From Spirochaetales bacterium (GTDB lineage: Bacteria > Spirochaetota > Spirochaetia > SZUA-6): DNA of 8,500 nucleotides. The notes below the pieces were generated by a model. The model did no database searches. It was given only the letters and a program-made list of their open reading frames with translations, and was not told the origin of the DNA. Location of the stretch: the NCBI GenBank assembly GCA_003233545.1, contig QILZ01000206.1, positions 1 to 8,500 of the forward strand, written 5' to 3'. Within the stretch, counting starts at the first letter, position 1. Each line of letters opens with the position of its first letter. Shown one piece after another: positions 5,398-8,500 of the stretch. Both the position numbers and the translations under genes were made by a program.

Positions 5398-7026
5398 ATG
5401 AAGTCCGAAAAAATAATGCATCTTTTAATACTCTTTATAAGTTTCGGCCTGTTAACCGGAATTTATGCAGAGGGTACGGAAAAATTCGGTGCTTTTCTGT
5501 TTCCCTTAAAACTACAGTTCGAGCTTAACGAACTTAAAACTCTCAAGTTCCGGCTTACAGGGTATAATTTTAAAACCGGTCTGCCCGGATTATCGCCGTT
5601 AAGAGTTGTCATTTCAGGTGCGGATATTTATAACAGGGACAGAACTGCCGTTAATTATGGTAACAGGAACCAGCTAAAGCCGTATTATTTTGATTTCGGT
5701 TTTTCATCCCCATTTTTAACGGCAGGCCCTGTTGCCGTTTACGGACTCCTTCGGGAAATTGATAATCCCCTTTCCTATTCTCCGTGGAGTAGTATTGCCA
5801 TGGAAAAAACAAAGCTCGGCCTTGACGGCAGTTTTCCGGTTACAGTCGGTATTTCCGCTTATAAAAGAGTTAAACACGGCATATCTCTTGCTGTTTTCCC
5901 TGATGCTCTTAATCTGTTTATGTACCGGAAGGGCGGATTATTTTCGAAGGGGTTGTACGGGGCGCTATCGGGAGGATCGTCGGGGGAACTACCGTGGGAA
6001 TTTTCGGATAAATATTCGGATGAAATCCGGGAGGTATTTCCCCTGCATGCAGGTATTATTGCACACTTAAATCTGTTTCCTGTAATCTTTTTTAACCATG
6101 GTGATTTCGCCGGGAATACCGAACTGCTGATATGCTTAACCGAACCGTATAATTCGGAGTTTTACAGATCACAGGTAGTCAGCGGTGAAGGTCCCTGGTA
6201 CTTCGATAAAATTCCCTTTCCCGGTGAAAAGCTGTATCATATTGCTTCTTCCCTTTCTGTAAAACGTAATAAATTCCGCACGCATCTTTCCCTATCGGTT
6301 TCCGGCGGAGAACTTGCAGCGCCCGGCTTCTTGAGTCACGGTTTTGCGGCATGGGAAAATGGGTTGATGAGATTGGGAATTTTCGGCGGTTTCTGCTCCC
6401 CTGCCTACCGTGATTTGGCCGGTTCGGTAAACAACGATACGCTGAATTTTAAGATTGATCTCGAATTTATGTCTCCGCACAGGGGCGGTCTTATTCTGAA
6501 ATATAAGAATACGCTTAGACAGCCCGGGTTTTCTCCGGATCCGTTTATGGAAGGATGGGAATCTGTAACCGGCATAATTTCTCTGATTACGCTGTTAAAG
6601 AGAGGAACGGAATTTGTCTATTCCATGGAGGCAGAAAAGAGATTTGAATATTCCGGCGGCGGCGGTGTACAGGAAAAGGATCTCTTAAGTCCGGCTGTCT
6701 CTCTACATGGAGAAACCGGGGATTCGCAGTATGCTGTTAAACTGAGGTTTAATCTTCTATCGAAGATTTTAAACTTTAAATATAATTCGGGAGGAACGGA
6801 ATTCAGAATTAAGGTAATGGATATTCTTAAAGGTGCACCTGCTGTTGATGTATCTTACAATTCGTCAATCTACTTTAAGAACTACAGGATGTATTGGAGG
6901 ATAGGAACAGTAAAGCCCGCCGGGATAGAATCATTTAATACTGGAACAGGTTCTTTTAATATTGCACGGATAAGGGATTTGTTTTTTGAATACTTTACGG
7001 TTACACTCGGTTGGGCAACGGATTAG
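5398..7026 (+). CDS. exported protein of unknown function, likely outer-membrane beta-barrel
   Basis: I do not recognise the family. The 542-residue product has a signal peptide at 1-24 (charged KSEK, hydrophobic LLILFISFGLL, cut after IYA) and no lipobox cysteine. The rest lacks long hydrophobic helices and is rich in short alternating segments with aromatic residues and Gly/Ser turns, for example FGAFLFPLKLQFEL near the start, AGIIAHLNLFPVIFF, LGIFGGFCSP, and the last strand LFFEYFTVTLGW close to the C-terminus. A glycine cluster SGGGG sits at 419-423. This layout fits an outer-membrane barrel or a large secreted beta protein; it is inference from pattern only. ATG 5398 is chosen because an in-frame stop lies just upstream (5365-5367) and it gives a charged N-terminus to the signal peptide; ATG 5416 is the alternative. 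Neither start has a good Shine-Dalgarno. The gene stands alone, with relic DNA on its left and convergent mgtE on its right. Confidence 0.75.
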   Translation: MKSEKIMHLLILFISFGLLTGIYAEGTEKFGAFLFPLKLQFELNELKTLKFRLTGYNFKTGLPGLSPLRVVISGADIYNRDRTAVNYGNRNQLKPYYFDFGFSSPFLTAGPVAVYGLLREIDNPLSYSPWSSIAMEKTKLGLDGSFPVTVGISAYKRVKHGISLAVFPDALNLFMYRKGGLFSKGLYGALSGGSSGELPWEFSDKYSDEIREVFPLHAGIIAHLNLFPVIFFNHGDFAGNTELLICLTEPYNSEFYRSQVVSGEGPWYFDKIPFPGEKLYHIASSLSVKRNKFRTHLSLSVSGGELAAPGFLSHGFAAWENGLMRLGIFGGFCSPAYRDLAGSVNNDTLNFKIDLEFMSPHRGGLILKYKNTLRQPGFSPDPFMEGWESVTGIISLITLLKRGTEFVYSMEAEKRFEYSGGGGVQEKDLLSPAVSLHGETGDSQYAVKLRFNLLSKILNFKYNSGGTEFRIKVMDILKGAPAVDVSYNSSIYFKNYRMYWRIGTVKPAGIESFNTGTGSFNIARIRDLFFEYFTVTLGWATD

Positions 7027-7165
7027 GAAGGCTGGTTGTAGCCGCGCCCTATATGATAATTATTTACGCTAAATTCCAGTAACTGCTATTTCCGTTTTTT
7101 TTAAGATTTCAATGTATTCTTCTTTTTTTATCATTCCGGTCATATAGTTAAGGCAGTTTGCAGTT

Positions 7166-7184
7166 CGGCCGGCCGGTGCGGCCG
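7166..7184 (-). terminator. G+C-rich hairpin directly after the mgtE stop codon
   Basis: CGGCCG (7184..7179) and CGGCCG (7171..7166) pair around a seven-base loop, giving a very stable six-pair stem that touches the TGA stop (7187..7185). No U-tract follows, so it is not a canonical intrinsic terminator. It could slow polymerase, protect the 3' end of the mRNA, or be chance in a run of CCGG. The rest of the 158-base gap between the two convergent genes holds only an isolated T-run (7094-7101) without a stem. Confidence 0.35.
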
Positions 7185-8495
7185 TCAGTACAGTCCCAAT
7201 AACAGTTTTGCGGTCTGAAAATATATTGTAAGTCCCGTAACATCTATGATAGTCGCCATTAAGGGACCTGCCATTACAGTGGGATCGAGTCCGAGTTTGT
7301 GAATTATAAGCGGAAAAAAAGCACTGGTTGCAAAGATTATTACAAACACCATGGATACCCCTACGGCAGCGGCAACGTGGAAGCTTATATAGGGCGGAAG
7401 GTACATGGACCGTGCTATTGTTAAAAGGCCCATACTGATACCGATTACCACTCCTATTAAAATTTCTTTTAAGAGAACTTTAAAAATATCATTAAAATTA
7501 ATTTCATCTGTTGCAAGTCCGCGGATCATAAGGGTAGCGGATTGAGACCCGGAATTCCCTCCTGTCCCTGTTACAATGGGAATAAAGAAGGAAAGCACTA
7601 CCGCTGCCTCTATAACAGACTTGTAATGTGCAAGTACATTAGTGGTGAGAGTAGCAGCAAGCAGAAGAATTGTAAGCCATGGTATCCGCTTTTTTACAAG
7701 GTCCCATATCGAACTGTCCAGATATCTCTCTGTGTTTCCTGCCATGGCGCTCATTTTATATACATCTTCTGTCTGTTCGTCTCTTATAACATCGATAACA
7801 TCATCGAATGTAACTATTCCAAGGAGCCTGTTATACCTGTCGACAACAGGAAGGGCAAGTAAATCGTAGGTCTCGAGGATTTTTGCTACCTCCTCCTGGT
7901 CTGTCTCTTCACGAACAGAAATAACCTCTTTTACCATAATATCGTTTATCCGGTCTTCATCTTCAGCGGAAAGAAGATCCTTTAAGGATACAATTCCTAT
8001 AAGCCGTTTCATCTGATCCAGTACGTAGAGGTAATAGATGGTTTCCACTTCTTTAAGGTTCTTGCGTACCCAGCGCAGAGCCTGCTTTACCGTGAGATTG
8101 GACTGAATCGCAAGGTACCTCGGCGTCATAAGGCCCGCCGCATCATCCTCATCGAACCTCAGTAAGAATTTAGTCTCCTCCCTCGCTTCTTCACTTAAAT
8201 TGTTCCAGACATACTCGCGGACTTCAGGTGAAACGGACTGGATAAAATCGGTAATATCGTCCGGCTCCATTTCTTCTAAGAGAATTCTCTTGTTCTCCGC
8301 TGTTAACGAGGTTATAAGCGCCTCCTGTTTCGGCGGCGGCAGGGAAGTTATAAGGTCGACCTTTTTCTCCAGGTCGAGGAGAGAGAATATTTTTAACTCC
8401 TCCTCTTCCGAAAGATCATCCCACAGATCGAGCAGTTCGGAGATTGTAATTCCGGCAACTATTTTTTTAAACTCATCATCCCGGAATTCGGACAT
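7185..8495 (-). CDS. mgtE: magnesium channel/transporter MgtE
   Basis: Inner-membrane Mg2+ channel, 436 residues; family members are about 450. Domains in order are an acidic helical MgtE N domain (about 5-115, rich in DDLSEEEE-type segments), a linker with DDAAGLMTPRY (117-127), and two CBS domains (about 126-185 and 186-245, with VLDQMKRLIGIVSLKDLL and LPVVDRYNRLLGIVTFDDV). A plug-helix region (EDVYKMSAMAG, 243-253) follows, then a five-helix membrane domain from about 272. Pore motifs are GTGGNSGSQSATL (310-322; usually GGNAGNQ) and DPTVMAGPLMATIIDVTGL (404-422). Asp418 corresponds to the conserved ion-binding pore Asp of characterised MgtE. The cytoplasmic acidic domains sense Mg2+ and close the pore when it is plentiful. 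The start ATG 8495..8493 is only five bases from the window edge and remains open upstream, so its ribosome site, any Mg2+ riboswitch, or a slightly earlier start lie outside. Convergent with the gene at 5398. Confidence 0.95.
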   Translation of the reverse strand: MSEFRDDEFKKIVAGITISELLDLWDDLSEEEELKIFSLLDLEKKVDLITSLPPPKQEALITSLTAENKRILLEEMEPDDITDFIQSVSPEVREYVWNNLSEEAREETKFLLRFDEDDAAGLMTPRYLAIQSNLTVKQALRWVRKNLKEVETIYYLYVLDQMKRLIGIVSLKDLLSAEDEDRINDIMVKEVISVREETDQEEVAKILETYDLLALPVVDRYNRLLGIVTFDDVIDVIRDEQTEDVYKMSAMAGNTERYLDSSIWDLVKKRIPWLTILLLAATLTTNVLAHYKSVIEAAVVLSFFIPIVTGTGGNSGSQSATLMIRGLATDEINFNDIFKVLLKEILIGVVIGISMGLLTIARSMYLPPYISFHVAAAVGVSMVFVIIFATSAFFPLIIHKLGLDPTVMAGPLMATIIDVTGLTIYFQTAKLLLGLY

Positions 8496-8500
8496 GTATT

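Noticed and set aside
7077..7101. CAGT-A-ACTG palindrome followed by a T-run as a terminator for the gene ending at 7026
   Set aside because: The stem is only four pairs and is separated from the T-run by eight bases; it would not form a stable terminator.
7069..7143. 24-codon minus-strand frame just after mgtE (MTGMIKKEEYIEILKK and a short tail)
   Set aside because: It has a protein-like, charged start, but no Shine-Dalgarno, it is very short, and no family is recognisable. It may be a remnant of a gene downstream of mgtE; not enough to annotate.
7542..7869. Plus-strand open frames opposite mgtE
   Set aside because: MgtE coding on the minus strand is unambiguous; these are shadows.
1..8500. 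CRISPR array, tRNA, rRNA or attachment site
   Set aside because: I read both strands for spaced direct repeats, tRNA-like cloverleaf ends and rRNA motifs and saw none.

Overview
The window looks like accessory chromosomal DNA from a bacterium of low to moderate G+C. A spirochaete (Treponema/Spirochaeta-like) is my best guess. The basis is indirect: the binding protein has a signal peptide ending VFA followed by TGQGE, a style common in spirochaete ABC binding proteins, and there is a large orphan exported protein with beta-barrel character. This is inference, not proof.

Layout. Positions 1-95 (minus) hold the first 31 codons of an Old Yellow Enzyme (OYE) family NADH:flavin oxidoreductase that runs off the left edge. 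Positions 96-541 are an A+T-rich divergent spacer. It carries a good sigma70 promoter (191-219), a decayed fragment of a sugar-type ABC permease (267-392) and an unrecognised 37-codon reading frame. Positions 542-4232 are an intact three-gene CUT2-type (ribose/xylose-like) ABC importer: periplasmic binding protein, double-domain ATPase, permease. A terminator-like hairpin lies between the first two genes. Directly after the permease, at operon-like spacing and behind a surviving Shine-Dalgarno, is a broken second OYE gene (4238-4469), which suggests the operon once had a fourth, enzymatic gene. Positions 4487-5278 (minus) are a heavily frameshifted transposase relic. So degenerate DNA flanks the importer on both sides.

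The right part looks more stable and is less A+T-rich. Positions 5398-7026 (plus) encode a 542-residue exported protein of unknown function, preceded by a close sigma54 (-24/-12) match. Positions 7185-8495 (minus) encode an MgtE magnesium channel, convergent with it.

How the genes may work together: the importer brings an unknown small molecule (CUT2 systems usually carry monosaccharides or related compounds) into the cytoplasm. An OYE reductase, intact on the left and decayed on the right, may act on it or on a product. This link rests on gene neighbourhood only. I found no CRISPR, tRNA or rRNA, and no clearly novel system. The most useful observations are the paired relics around a live transporter, the sigma54-like promoter whose predicted start falls on the start codon of the orphan gene, and the non-canonical signature motif in the first ATPase domain.
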